From positions 372,001-436,000 of the forward strand of contig NZ_JAKGAN010000002.1 in assembly GCF_023061135.1 (NCBI RefSeq): a stretch of 64,000 nt of DNA. Reading direction: 5' to 3'. Made by a program: the position numbers and the translations under genes. The notes beneath the pieces were generated by a model. The model searched no databases and was not told the origin of the DNA. It worked only from the letters and a program-made list of their open reading frames with translations. Origin of the DNA: Chromohalobacter sarecensis (GTDB lineage Bacteria > Pseudomonadota > Gammaproteobacteria > Pseudomonadales > Halomonadaceae). Every line of letters starts with the position of its first letter. The first letter of the stretch is position 1. This document shows, in pieces, positions 44,901 through 53,822 of this stretch.

Positions 44901-45019
44901 ACGTTGGGTAGCGGTGCCACGGGCAGGCGCTGGTAGGCCAGCAGCCCGAGTAGCACGATCCCCAGCGCCAGCAGTGCGGTGGCCACCGGGCGACGCACGA
45001 AGGGACTCGAAATGCTCAC
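41915..45019 (-). CDS. RND efflux permease, MdtC/MuxC-like
   Basis: Inner-membrane RND pump of 1034 aa with 12 helices and two large periplasmic loops. N-terminal FVRRPVATALLALGIVLLGL and PNVSFPTIVVNANLSGANPE fit the HAE1 family; helix 4 has the proton-relay aspartates in GFLVDDAIVVVENIARHIE. It is the third gene of an MFP-RND-RND unit, overlapping the previous permease gene by ATGA. Two different RND subunits in one operon is the hallmark of MdtABC/MuxABC, where they form a heterotrimer exporting bile salts, novobiocin and similar compounds. Substrates here are unknown. Confidence 0.9.
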   Translation of the reverse strand: MSISSPFVRRPVATALLALGIVLLGLLAYQRLPVAPLPNVSFPTIVVNANLSGANPETMASSVATPLERSLGSISGISQMTSRSSDGSTRITVQFALDKDIDVAAREVQAAINDAQPLLPSAMTSRPSYRKMNPAAAPIMILSVTSDTLPTSELYQLADERIAPPVLQVPGVGDVNVGGSSSPAVRVSLDPSRLEHAGVSLTAVASAIRSATTSTPTGFVASPATRWEVDTDSQLMQAEAFEDLIVARGEDGAVMHLSDVADIKDGVEDRYNVGFQNEQPAVLLIISASSGANVIDTIAGIRERMASIESQLPASASLSVQLDRAPGIRGSLHETQLTLLLAIALVVLVVFLFLRNARATLIPSLAIPVSLIGTFAMMHVMGFSLDTLSLMALIVSIGFLVDDAIVVVENIARHIEQGMPPRQAALQGAREVGFTVTSMSVSLVAVFLPLLFMGGFIGRMFFEFAMTLSLAVLVSLVVSLTLTPMLCARWLRQGRERRPPRWETALLAFGQGCQRLYTRSLDVALRHRRLTLLSLVGVIVLNGYLYAAVDKGFIPEQDTGRLIGFVRGDQSLSFDAMSAKLRTIRERLSEAPEVHSVLGFMGGRGGGASATLFITLENGEYSQGTQATGNRLGTSMSDIPGVNTSMMALQDIRIGGRQNTGTQYEITLKSDDLALLDTWSQRVSDAMQDVDGLTGVDSDSRREGQAVELKVDRDTAKRLGVDMQDVDTLLGNAFAQRSITSLYDADNQRYVILEVDDEHRSAPEAISRLHVINDEGDAIPVSAFSHLEESTTPVTVNHQGQFASTTVSFNLEDGVTLGDATQRIRRAVDDLRLPTAVQVDFEGSAGAFQSGMQAMPWLILAALVTVYLVLGILYESYIHPLTILSTLPSAGVGALLALMLLDTPFTLIALIGIILLIGVVKKNAIMLVDFAVSAERERGLSALEAIHEAAVVRFRPIMMTTLAAILGAIPLLLGTDENAALRAPLGITIIGGLILSQLLTLYTTPVVYLYLDRLHRRLRPGRLDNAPQHSTPTT

Positions 45020-48000
45020 CTGTCGACCTCGGTATCCATTGCGGTGTCATGCGCATTGCCACGCCGACGCCAGCGTTCGGCCAGCCGGTCGAAGAACAGA
45101 TAGATCACCGGCGTGGTGAACAGCGTCAGCAATTGGCTCAGCAACAGACCGCCGACCATGGTCATGCCCAGCGGACGCCGCAACTCGGCCCCGTACCCGC
45201 TGGCGAGCATCAGCGGCAGCGCCCCGAGCAGGGCGGCGCAGGTGGTCATCATGATCGGCCGAAAGCGCAGCAGCGCGGCACTGTGGATTGCGCGATACGC
45301 CGACATGCCCTGTTCGCGCTGCGCCTCGAGGGCGAAGTCGATCATCATGATGGCGTTCTTCTTGACGATGCCGATCAGCAGGATGATGCCGATGATGGCC
45401 ACCATGCCCAAGGCGTTGTTGCTGAGCATAAGGGCCAGCAAGGCGCCGATGGCCGCCGATGGCAGGGTCGAGAGAATGGTCAACGGATGGATGTAGCTCT
45501 CGTAGAGCACGCCCAGCACGATGTACATGGTGACGATGGCGGCGGCGATCAGCCACAGCGTGTCGCGCGTCGAGGTGGTGAACGCCAGGGCGGTGCCGCG
45601 GAAATCGAGTTGCGTGTCGGCGCTGAGCACGTCATCGCGGGCTGTTTCCACGGCATCGAAGGCGTCCGACAGCGAATAGCCGGATGCAGGATCGAACGAC
45701 ATCAACGCCGAGGGGAACTGGTTGAGGCGTTGACGCGACAACGCGGTAGGCGCTTCTTCCATGCTCACCAGGCTCGACAGCGGCACCATGGCGTCGTCGC
45801 TGCCGCTGACATACAGCCGGGAGAGGGCCTCGGGACCGGCATCGTCGCCATGCGTCGCGCTCAGCACCACGCGATACTGGTTGGATTGGGTGAAAATCGT
45901 CGAAATCAGGCGCTGGCCGAAGGCATCGTAAAGCGCGTCGTCGATATCGGCGACCGAGACGCCGAGACGACTGGCGCGGTCGCGATCTATGCTGACCGCG
46001 AGCTTGCGTCCCGCGTTTTGAAGGTCGGTGGCGATATGCGCGATGGCCGGTGCAGCCTTGAGACGCTCGGTCATCGACGCGACATCTTGCGCCAATTGAT
46101 CACGATCACCTTGGGTCAGAGCGAACTGATAGGGATAGCGGCTGACGGTGTCTTCCAGCGTCAGGTCCTGCACCGGTGTGAGTGCCAGCTCGATGCCGGG
46201 AACATCAGCGGCGGCATCGAGCAGCCGTGAGACGATGGTATCCAGGTCGGCGTCGCGCGCGTCCAGATCGGCCAGGTCGATCTGCAGCCGGCCGCTATTG
46301 AGCGTGGTGTTGGTGCCATCGATACCGATGCTCGAGGCGATGTTGGCCACGGCGGGATCGTCCATCAAGCGCTCGGCAAGCGCCTGCTGACGCGCCGACA
46401 TGGCCCGGTAGGACGTCGTCTGCGTGGCCGTGGTGATGCCGCGCAAGGTACCGGTGTCCTGAATCGGGAATAACTGCTTGGGCGTCATCCAGAACAGCAC
46501 GGCGGTCAGCACGAAGGTGCCCAGTGCCACCCATAGCGTCGCCGTCTGGTGCCTGAGTACCGTGTCCAGAGCGCGTTCGTAGCCGCGTGTGAGGCGCCCG
46601 AAGAGGCCTTGGCGGCTGCGTACCATGGCTTCGTCGTCGAGGGCCTGAGCGTCGCCCTCGGCCTCGTCGGTACGGCGTCGCAGCCAGCGCGCGCAGAGCA
46701 TCGGCGTCAACGTCAGAGAGACGAACGCCGAGATAACGATGGAAATCGCCAGCGTCATGGCGAATTCACGGAACAGCACGCCGACTACGCCGCCCATGAA
46801 CAGCAACGGGATCAGCACCGCCAGCAGCGAGACCGTCAGCGAGAGGATGGTGAAGGCGATCTGGCGCGATCCCTTTAGTGCTGCCTGCAAGGGCGTTTCG
46901 CCGCGTTCCAGATAGCGCGTGATGTTCTCCAGCACCACGATGGCATCGTCGATAACGAAGCCGGTGGCGATGGTCAGCGCCATCAAGGTGAGGTTGTTGA
47001 GACTGAAGCCGGCCAGGTACATGGCGCCGAAGGTGCCGACCAGCGACAATGGCACGGCCAGGCTGGGGATCAACGTCGCCGGCAGGTTACGCAGAAACAG
47101 AAAGGTAACCATGATCACCAGCGCGATGGCGAGGACCAACTCGAACTGCACGTCCTCGACGGCGGCGCGGATCGTGGTGGTACGATCGCTCAAGATGTCC
47201 ACGTCGACGCTGCCCGGCAGGCTCTCCGACAACGCCGGCAAGCGACGCTCGATGTCGTCGACCACGCCGACCACGTTGGCGCCAGGCTGACGCAGCACGT
47301 CGACCAGAATCGTCCCCTCGCCATTGGCCCAGGCGCCGAGTTGTGCATTTTCTGCGCCGTCGTCGATGCTCGCCACGTCGCTCAAGCGTAGCGGTGCGTC
47401 GTTCTCGTACTTGAGGATGAGGTCGCGATACCCCGCGGCGGAGGTCAACTGGTCGTTGGCATCGATGCTGTAGGCGCGGTAGGGGCCATAAATGGTGCCC
47501 TTGGCCTGGTTGACGTTGGCACTTTCCACGGCGCTGCGGACGCTGGAAAGGTCGAGTCCATGCGCGGCGAGCTGGCGCGAATCGACATCGATACGTACCG
47601 CGGGGCGATTGCCGCCGGAAAGCCGTACCTCACCGACGCCACTGATCTGGGCGAGCTTCTGCGCCAGGCGGGTATCGACCAGGTCGTGGACTTCGGTCAA
47701 CGGCAGATTATCGGAGGTCACGGCCAGCGTCAGTACCGGCGTATCGGCGGGGTTGACCTTGCTGTAGCTCGGCGGGCGTGGCAGGTCGTCGGGCAGCAGG
47801 GTTTCCGCCTGGTTGAGAGCGGCCTGCACCTCCTGCTCGGCGACGCCCAGCTCGCCATCGAGACCGAAGCGCAACGTGATCAGTGATGCGCCCCCGGTAC
47901 TGGTCGAACTCATGTCTTCGAGGCCGGCGATTTCCCCCAGTTCGTCTTCCAGCGGGGCGGTGACGTGGGACAGCATGACGTCCGGCCCCGCGCCAGGGTA

Positions 48001-48150
48001 CAGCGTGGTGACCTGAATGGTGGGAAAGTCGACCTCGGGCAGCGACGAAATGCTGAGTAGCCGATAGGTGAGCGCGCCCGCGATCAGGATGGCCAGCATC
48101 ACTAAGGAGGTGGCGACCGGCCGCAGAATGAATAGCCGCGATGGATTCAT
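45016..48150 (-). CDS. RND efflux permease, MdtB/MuxB-like
   Basis: First of the two RND pump subunits, 1044 aa. It begins with the family signature FILRPVATSLVMLAILIAG and SLPEVDFPTIQVTTLYPGA, and helix 4 carries GFVIDDAIVVLENITRYLE. The C-terminal half repeats the topology. It overlaps the MFP gene upstream and the second permease gene downstream, each by ATGA, so the three proteins are translationally coupled. Sequence difference between the two permeases indicates a heteromeric pump rather than a recent duplication. Confidence 0.9.
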   Translation of the reverse strand: MNPSRLFILRPVATSLVMLAILIAGALTYRLLSISSLPEVDFPTIQVTTLYPGAGPDVMLSHVTAPLEDELGEIAGLEDMSSTSTGGASLITLRFGLDGELGVAEQEVQAALNQAETLLPDDLPRPPSYSKVNPADTPVLTLAVTSDNLPLTEVHDLVDTRLAQKLAQISGVGEVRLSGGNRPAVRIDVDSRQLAAHGLDLSSVRSAVESANVNQAKGTIYGPYRAYSIDANDQLTSAAGYRDLILKYENDAPLRLSDVASIDDGAENAQLGAWANGEGTILVDVLRQPGANVVGVVDDIERRLPALSESLPGSVDVDILSDRTTTIRAAVEDVQFELVLAIALVIMVTFLFLRNLPATLIPSLAVPLSLVGTFGAMYLAGFSLNNLTLMALTIATGFVIDDAIVVLENITRYLERGETPLQAALKGSRQIAFTILSLTVSLLAVLIPLLFMGGVVGVLFREFAMTLAISIVISAFVSLTLTPMLCARWLRRRTDEAEGDAQALDDEAMVRSRQGLFGRLTRGYERALDTVLRHQTATLWVALGTFVLTAVLFWMTPKQLFPIQDTGTLRGITTATQTTSYRAMSARQQALAERLMDDPAVANIASSIGIDGTNTTLNSGRLQIDLADLDARDADLDTIVSRLLDAAADVPGIELALTPVQDLTLEDTVSRYPYQFALTQGDRDQLAQDVASMTERLKAAPAIAHIATDLQNAGRKLAVSIDRDRASRLGVSVADIDDALYDAFGQRLISTIFTQSNQYRVVLSATHGDDAGPEALSRLYVSGSDDAMVPLSSLVSMEEAPTALSRQRLNQFPSALMSFDPASGYSLSDAFDAVETARDDVLSADTQLDFRGTALAFTTSTRDTLWLIAAAIVTMYIVLGVLYESYIHPLTILSTLPSAAIGALLALMLSNNALGMVAIIGIILLIGIVKKNAIMMIDFALEAQREQGMSAYRAIHSAALLRFRPIMMTTCAALLGALPLMLASGYGAELRRPLGMTMVGGLLLSQLLTLFTTPVIYLFFDRLAERWRRRGNAHDTAMDTEVDR

Positions 48151-49355
48151 GAAGCGTCTCGCGGCGTCTGTGTGTCGGCATCCTCGTCAGCCGTCGCAGA
48201 GGCGCTGGCGTCTCCCGGCAGGGCATCGCTGACGACGCGTACCTCGGCACCGTCGCGCAGGCTATCGACACCGTCCACGACCACGCGCTCGCCTGCCGAG
48301 ACGCCGCTGGCCAAGGCGCTGCGATGATCTTCGCTGGCGCTGACGTCGACAGCGTGGCGGGTCACCGTGTCGTCGTCGCCGACGACATACACGAACAGGC
48401 CGTCCTGACCGGTCTGAACCGCAGGCGCGGGGACGATGACGCGGTCATGCAGCGTGTCGACCGTCAGGCGCACGTCGACGAAGGCGCGGGGGTAGAGACG
48501 TTCCGCGGCATTGTCGAAGCGCGCGCGGAGTCGCACGGTGCCGGTCGCGGTGTCGATCTGGCTGTCGATGCTGGTGAGTTGGCCTTCGAGGCGTTCGTCG
48601 CCCACCGTGGTCGCCGAAACGCTGGGTGAGTCGCCTGCCGTGAGTTGCTCGCGCAGCGCCGGTACGTATTGGCTGGGCAATGAGAAGACCACCGAGATCG
48701 GGTCGAGCTGGGTAAGCGTGGCGATGGGGGCGTCGTCACCACTGCTGACCAGATTGCCGGGATCGACGTTGCGGATGCCGATGATGCCGGCGTTGGGTGC
48801 GGTGATGTCGGTATAGTCGAGTTGCACCTGGGCGCTCTCGATATCGGCTCGGTCGCTGGACACCGCGCCTTCATACTGGCGGACTAGCTGGCGCTGCTGT
48901 TCGAGTTCCTGACGGGAGATCGATTGGCTCTGCGACAAGGTCTCGTAGCGTTCGAGATCCTCGCGGGCCGAGTTTAGTTGTGCCTGATCCTGGACGAGCT
49001 GGCCTTGGGCGGCGGCGAGCTGAGCCTGATAGTCACGCGGGTCGATGGTGGCCAGGCGCTGTCCTTTCTCGACATGCTCGCCTTCCTCGAAATCCACCGT
49101 GAGCAGTTCGCCCTCGACACGTGGGTACACGTCAATGCTCGATAGCGAGCGCACGGTGCCCAGCGCCCCGACAGTGATCTCGAGATCGCCACGCTGCGCC
49201 TCGATGGCGGACACGGCCGTGCTTCTGTCGTCACCTGCGTTGGCTGAGGCATCGTTGGACTGGTCGTCGCTTTGCCAGTTGGGGATCAACCATACGGCGA
49301 GGGCGATCAAGACGACGATGAGTAGTGCAATCCAGAGACGGCGAGAGTGAGGCAT
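48147..49355 (-). CDS. RND membrane-fusion protein, MdtA/MuxA-like
   Basis: Periplasmic adaptor of 402 aa. One N-terminal helix (about residues 8-26, WIALLIVVLIALAVWLIPN) anchors it. The two lipoyl halves (VEGELLTVDFEEGEHVEKGQ and YTDITAPNAGIIGIRNVDPG) flank a long helical hairpin rich in Gln and Ala (about residues 110-180). The C-terminus is acidic and low-complexity (GDASASATADEDADTQT). It is the first gene of the operon. No outer-membrane channel gene lies at either end, so an OMF such as a TolC homologue must be supplied from elsewhere. Confidence 0.9.
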   Translation of the reverse strand: MPHSRRLWIALLIVVLIALAVWLIPNWQSDDQSNDASANAGDDRSTAVSAIEAQRGDLEITVGALGTVRSLSSIDVYPRVEGELLTVDFEEGEHVEKGQRLATIDPRDYQAQLAAAQGQLVQDQAQLNSAREDLERYETLSQSQSISRQELEQQRQLVRQYEGAVSSDRADIESAQVQLDYTDITAPNAGIIGIRNVDPGNLVSSGDDAPIATLTQLDPISVVFSLPSQYVPALREQLTAGDSPSVSATTVGDERLEGQLTSIDSQIDTATGTVRLRARFDNAAERLYPRAFVDVRLTVDTLHDRVIVPAPAVQTGQDGLFVYVVGDDDTVTRHAVDVSASEDHRSALASGVSAGERVVVDGVDSLRDGAEVRVVSDALPGDASASATADEDADTQTPRDAS

Positions 49356-49534
49356 GACGGGGCAGCGATCCTTGTCAGAGACATTCCGGTGCAGGGACGC
49401 ATCGCTCCGTGAGCGGACACGAGTACCGGATTATGAGGTGCATTGTAACGAAAGGTTCCTGTTAGCGACGAATCGATTAGGCGATCGTGCACAGTCTACG
49501 GGTGCGGTGGGCAAGAATTAAGGAAGGATCATGC

Positions 49535-49565
49535 AAAAACACCCGATGCGAGTGCATCGGGTGTT
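49535..49565 (-). terminator. Rho-independent terminator of the bet operon
   Basis: On the minus strand, a perfect 12-bp stem (49538-49549 with 49554-49565) and a 4-nt loop are followed by TTTTTG, 31 bp past the betA stop. Confidence 0.92.
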
Positions 49566-49596
49566 CGAGGCAGAGGTCATGTCGACGCAGGCGTCG

Positions 49597-51279
49597 TCAT
49601 GCCTTGCGACGTGCCGGTGCGTCATGGGCAACGTAGTAATCGACCTCGGCAGGCGGCAGCGGATCGCGTCCGCGCACCTTGTCGGCCATTTTCTCGGCGA
49701 TCATGATCGTCGGCGCGTTGAGGTTGCCGGTGGCGATCACGGGCATGATCGAGGCATCGATGACACGCAGTCCTTCGAGGCCGTGCACGCGTCCCGCGCC
49801 GTCGACGACGGCCATCTCATCATTGGCACTGCCCATCTTGCAGGTGCCGGCGGGATGGTAGGCGGTCTCGGCATGCTGGCGCACGAACTCGTCGAGTTGC
49901 TCGTCACTCTGGATCTCCGGCCCGGGCGAGATTTCGCGCCCACGGTATTCGTCCATCGTCGGCTGCTCGATGATTTCGCGGGTGAGGCGAATGGCGTCGC
50001 GAAACTCCTGCCAGTCTTTGTCGTGGGCCATGTAGTTGAACAGGATGCTGGGCGCAGCCTTGGGGTCGCGCGAGGTCAGACGAATGCGGCCACGGCTCAT
50101 GGAGCGCATCGAGCCGACGTGGGCCTGAAAGCCATGGGCCTGCACCGCGCTCTTGCCGTTGTAGCTGATGGCGATCGGCAAGAAGTGGTACTGCAGGTTG
50201 GGCCATTCTTCCTGGTCGTTGGTGCGAATGAAGCCGGCCGCCTCAAACTGGTTGCTGGCGCCGACACCCTTGCCGAAGAACAGCCATTCGGCACCGATCT
50301 TGGGCTGGTTGTACCACTTGAGCGCCGGGTACAGTGAAATGGGCTTCTTGCACTCGTATTGGATGTACATTTCCAGGTGATCCTGGAGATTTTCGCCGAC
50401 GCCGGGTAGCGCGTGTACCACGGGAACGTCGAATTCCTTGAGGTGCTCGGGGTTACCCACGCCGGAGCGTAGCAATATCTGCGGCGAGGCGATGGCGCCT
50501 CCGCACAACAGCACCTCGCGGCGTGCGTGGGCCTTCTGCGTCTGGTCCTTGCGTGCGTAGCGCACGCCCACGGCACGCTTGCCCTCGAATTCGATAATAT
50601 CGGTGGTGGCATGCGTTTCGATGGTCAGGTTGGAACGCTGCTTGGCGATATCCAGGTAGCCGCGCGCCGTGGACGCCCGCCGCCCGTTGGGCGTGGTGGT
50701 ACGGTCCATGGGACCGAAGCCTTCCTGCTGATAGCCGTTGACATCCTCGGTGGCCGGATAGCCGGCCTCGATGCCCGCGCGGATGAAGGCGCCGTAGAGC
50801 TCGTTGTTGTCTTGCTTGGGGGTGGCTACCGAGACCGGGCCATCGCCGCCATGATAATCGTTGGGCCCGATGTCGCGTGTCTCGGCACGCTTGAAGTAGG
50901 GCAGGCATTGCAGATAGTTCCAATCTTCCAGGCCGGGAATCTTGGCCCAGTTGTCGTAATCCAGGGCGTTGCCGCGTAGATAGCACATGCCGTTGATCAG
51001 CGAGGAACCGCCGAGCCCTTTACCGCGCCCGCACTCCATGCGGCGGCCGTTCATGTAGGGTTCGGGATCGGTCTCGAACGCCCAGTTATAGCGCTTGCCT
51101 TGCAGCGGAAAGGCAAGCGCTGCGGGCATCTGCGTGCGGAAGTCGAAGCGATAGTCGGGACCGCCGGCCTCGAGCAGCAATACCTGCACGTCGGGGTCTT
51201 CGGTGAGTCGCGTGGCGAGGACGTTACCGGCAGAGCCAGCACCGATGATGATGTAATCGAATTCACGGGTCTGAGGCAT
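49597..51279 (-). CDS. betA: Choline dehydrogenase BetA
   Basis: Membrane-associated FAD enzyme oxidising choline to betaine aldehyde, and onward, in glycine betaine synthesis; 560 aa. GMC-family features are the FAD motif [17 protein letters not shown] at the N-terminus, the [20 protein letters not shown] signature, and the C-terminal catalytic histidine in [10 protein letters not shown]. The start at 51279 (MPQTREFDY) has AGGGAGG directly upstream, so the extra 20 residues of a longer frame are rejected. It is the last gene of betIBA, before a strong terminator. Confidence 0.96.
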   Translation of the reverse strand: MPQTREFDYIIIGAGSAGNVLATRLTEDPDVQVLLLEAGGPDYRFDFRTQMPAALAFPLQGKRYNWAFETDPEPYMNGRRMECGRGKGLGGSSLINGMCYLRGNALDYDNWAKIPGLEDWNYLQCLPYFKRAETRDIGPNDYHGGDGPVSVATPKQDNNELYGAFIRAGIEAGYPATEDVNGYQQEGFGPMDRTTTPNGRRASTARGYLDIAKQRSNLTIETHATTDIIEFEGKRAVGVRYARKDQTQKAHARREVLLCGGAIASPQILLRSGVGNPEHLKEFDVPVVHALPGVGENLQDHLEMYIQYECKKPISLYPALKWYNQPKIGAEWLFFGKGVGASNQFEAAGFIRTNDQEEWPNLQYHFLPIAISYNGKSAVQAHGFQAHVGSMRSMSRGRIRLTSRDPKAAPSILFNYMAHDKDWQEFRDAIRLTREIIEQPTMDEYRGREISPGPEIQSDEQLDEFVRQHAETAYHPAGTCKMGSANDEMAVVDGAGRVHGLEGLRVIDASIMPVIATGNLNAPTIMIAEKMADKVRGRDPLPPAEVDYYVAHDAPARRKA

Positions 51280-51378
51280 GGGACCTCCCTGGGCAATGAC
51301 AAAAAGAGCACGGTGGAAGATGAGCCTTTCCGGCGACAAGTCTGCGCGAGGGCGCTGTAAACTCTTCCATGGGCGCTA

Positions 51379-51400
51379 CATCCGCCATCCATGGCGGATG
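51379..51400 (-). promoter_or_regulatory. Perfect inverted repeat between betB and betA
   Basis: Arms CATCCGCCAT and ATGGCGGATG (51379-51388 and 51391-51400) flank CC in the 176-bp gap between betB and betA. It may stabilise or attenuate the message, or be a protein-binding site. Confidence 0.5.
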
Positions 51401-51455
51401 ACCCTCGCTTCGTCTTATCCCCGGCGCTCATCTCGCGAATAGCGCCAAGTAGCGA

Positions 51456-52925
51456 TCAGAACGCCGACTCGAAGGGCCCCATTTCGATCTGCACTGACTT
51501 GATCTGGGTGTACTGATCGAGCGATGAGAGTCCGTTTTCGCGGCCGATGCCCGATTCCTTGTAACCGCCCACCGGCATTTCCGCCGGGGAATCACCCCAG
51601 GTGTTGATCCAGCAGATGCCGGCCTGCAGACGATGGATGACGCGATGCGCGCGGTTCAGGCTTTCGCTGAACAGCCCGGCAGCGAGGCCGTAGCCGGTGT
51701 CGTTGGCGCGGCGAATGACCTCTTCCTCGTCGTCGAAGACCAGGATCGCCATCACCGGGCCGAAGATTTCCTCGCGTACGATGCGCATGTCGTCGCCACA
51801 GTCGGTGAACACCGTCGGCGCAGCCCAGGCGCCCTGTGCCCATTCGCCCTGGTTCCAGCGCCCGCCGCCGACCAGCAGCCGCGCGCCTTCCTGGGCGCCA
51901 AGATCGATATAGCTCTGCACCTTTTCCTGGTGTTCGAAGCTGACCAGCGGGCCGAAGTTGACCGCCGGGTCGAGCGGGTCGCCGGCCTTGATGCGCTCCA
52001 CACGCTCCTTGATCTTGGCTTCGAAGTCCTGCTGCACCGAGCGGTGGATGAAGACGCGCGTGCCGTTGGTGCAGACCTGACCGCTGGAATAGAAGTTGGC
52101 CATCATCGCGGCGTCGGCGGCACGCTCGAGATCGGCGTCCTCGAAGACGATCAACGGCGATTTGCCACCCAGCTCCATGGTGACTTCCTTGAGCGTCGAG
52201 CTCGCGGCGGCGGACATGACCTTCTTGCCGGTGCCAGCTTCGCCGGTGAAGGTGATCTTGTCGATGTCAGCGTGGTTGGTGAGCATCTGCCCGACGCGCC
52301 CATCGCCCTGGACGACATTGAATACGCCATCCGGGAGGCCGGCTTCGGTCAAGATTTCCGCCAGTTTCAGGGTGGTCAGCGGGGTGACCTCGCTGGGCTT
52401 GAAGACCACGGCGTTACCTGCCGCCAGCGCCGGTGCGGACTTCCAGCAGGCGATCTGGAGGGGGTAGTTCCAGGCGCCGATGGCACCGATGACGCCCAGC
52501 GGTTCGCGGCGCGTGTAGAAGAACGAGTCCTCGCGCAGCGGCACCTGAGTGCCTTCGATGGAGGGTGCCAGGTTGGCGTAGTACTCCAGCGAGTCGGTGC
52601 CGGTGACGATATCCACGGCTTGCGTTTCGCTGATCGGCTTTCCGGTATCCAGCGTTTCCAGGTGAGCCAGTTCGTCGTTGCGTTCGCGCAGCATCGCGAC
52701 GGCGCGATGCAGGATGCGGCTGCGTTCCATGCCGTTCATCGCCGCCCACACGCGCTGTCCTTCACGGGCCGAGGCGACGGCACGGTCGACATCGTCCTGA
52801 GAGGCTTGCTGGATGCTGGCGAGCACGCTGCCATCGGCCGGATTGATCGTGTCGAATGTCTCGCCGGATGTGGCATCGACGAAGCGACCGCCGATGTAGA
52901 GCTTCTGAGTCTCGAAAGTGGCCAT
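51456..52925 (-). CDS. betB: Betaine aldehyde dehydrogenase BetB
   Basis: NAD(P)+-dependent oxidation of betaine aldehyde to glycine betaine, the cytoplasmic second step. It is 489 aa, the usual length. Catalytic C285 lies in [12 protein letters not shown] and the general base E251 in [32 protein letters not shown] is the cofactor-side block. GGGAGG precedes the start. It lies between betI and betA on the same strand. Confidence 0.96.
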   Translation of the reverse strand: MATFETQKLYIGGRFVDATSGETFDTINPADGSVLASIQQASQDDVDRAVASAREGQRVWAAMNGMERSRILHRAVAMLRERNDELAHLETLDTGKPISETQAVDIVTGTDSLEYYANLAPSIEGTQVPLREDSFFYTRREPLGVIGAIGAWNYPLQIACWKSAPALAAGNAVVFKPSEVTPLTTLKLAEILTEAGLPDGVFNVVQGDGRVGQMLTNHADIDKITFTGEAGTGKKVMSAAASSTLKEVTMELGGKSPLIVFEDADLERAADAAMMANFYSSGQVCTNGTRVFIHRSVQQDFEAKIKERVERIKAGDPLDPAVNFGPLVSFEHQEKVQSYIDLGAQEGARLLVGGGRWNQGEWAQGAWAAPTVFTDCGDDMRIVREEIFGPVMAILVFDDEEEVIRRANDTGYGLAAGLFSESLNRAHRVIHRLQAGICWINTWGDSPAEMPVGGYKESGIGRENGLSSLDQYTQIKSVQIEMGPFESAF

Positions 52926-52981
52926 TGGGTCCTCCCGTATCGTGAATGTTTCGTGAATGAAAAGTCTCGAGGCCTGGCGTC

Positions 52982-53593
52982 TCAGGCGTGGCTCGGTGTT
53001 CGCGATGTGGTGTGAGCGAGTTGCTCTTCCACATAGTCATAGGCCAGTTGCCGCGCTCGGTCGACATCGATGCCTTCTGGCGCCAGCGCGCCGCGCAGCC
53101 AGAGCCCATCGATCATCGCGGCCAGGCCGCGGGCTGCCTGCTGTGCGTCGGGTCGTGGCAGGCAGCGTTGAAAATGGTGACAGATGTTCGAATACAGTCG
53201 CCGGTCATTGACGCGCTGCAAGCGCTGCAGATCGAGACGATGCATGCTGACCGACCAGAAGGCCAGCCAGGTCTTCATGACGGTTTTGTTGACCTGACTG
53301 CGGTCGAAGTTGCCATCGATGATGGCATGCAGGTGCTGGCGTGGGGACTCGACATCGTCTCGGGCACGACGCTGTGCGACGGCGTTGCCAAGATCCCAGA
53401 GAATCTGACGCATGGTCGATTCGAGCAACCCGTCCTTGCCGCCGAAATAGTGGCTGATGATGCCCGCCGAAACGCCGGCGCGCTTGGCGATTTGTGCGAT
53501 AGTGGCATCTGCCAGGCCGACGTCGTCGATGGCTTCCAGCGTCGCTTGAATCAGTTGGCGGCGGCGAATGGGTTGCATACCGAGCTTGGGCAC
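52982..53593 (-). CDS. betI: Choline-responsive transcriptional repressor BetI
   Basis: TetR-family repressor of the bet genes, released by choline; 203 aa. The N-terminus ([20 protein letters not shown]) is nearly that of E. coli BetI. The helix-turn-helix follows in [24 protein letters not shown] start at 53593 is chosen because the BetI family begins exactly here and AAGGAG lies 8 bp upstream; the frame is open further but unsupported. It heads the betIBA operon and diverges from choX across 229 bp containing two palindromes that fit BetI sites. Confidence 0.95.
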   Translation of the reverse strand: MPKLGMQPIRRRQLIQATLEAIDDVGLADATIAQIAKRAGVSAGIISHYFGGKDGLLESTMRQILWDLGNAVAQRRARDDVESPRQHLHAIIDGNFDRSQVNKTVMKTWLAFWSVSMHRLDLQRLQRVNDRRLYSNICHHFQRCLPRPDAQQAARGLAAMIDGLWLRGALAPEGIDVDRARQLAYDYVEEQLAHTTSRTPSHA

Positions 53594-53678
53594 CGAGCAT
53601 TCTCCTTTGCTGACGTTCGGGGTAGTCTGCTTGCGTACCTCATCAGCTACCCGCGTCGACTCATTATGGAATGTTTTT

Positions 53679-53692
53679 ATTGAACGTTCAAT
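53679..53692. promoter_or_regulatory. Candidate BetI operator at the betI promoter
   Basis: ATTGAACGTTCAAT is a perfect 14-bp palindrome, 86 bp upstream of the betI start. It is TetR-like in form and resembles the known BetI target. Confidence 0.8.
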
Positions 53693-53777
53693 CAATAAAA
53701 AATCCGCTATCTTTCCATGGTAAATGAAATCCATAGTGGAAAAGAATCACCGAATTCATTTAGCATAAAAAAACGTT

Positions 53778-53795
53778 ATTGAATCGTCATTCAAT
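53778..53795. promoter_or_regulatory. Candidate BetI operator at the choX promoter
   Basis: ATTGAAT, four bases, ATTCAAT: an interrupted version of the betI-proximal palindrome, 27 bp before the choX start. Shared half-sites suggest co-regulation of choX with betIBA. Confidence 0.65.
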
Positions 53796-53822
53796 TCCAA
53801 CATCAACGCAAGGGAGAATCCC

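Noticed and set aside
44914..46230. Plus-strand open frame of 438 codons opposite the RND genes
   Set aside because: Antisense to two conserved pump genes; His/Gln/Arg-rich with no family resemblance.
51633..53015. Plus-strand open frame of 460 codons opposite betB
   Set aside because: Antisense shadow of betB, whose catalytic C285 and E251 are intact.
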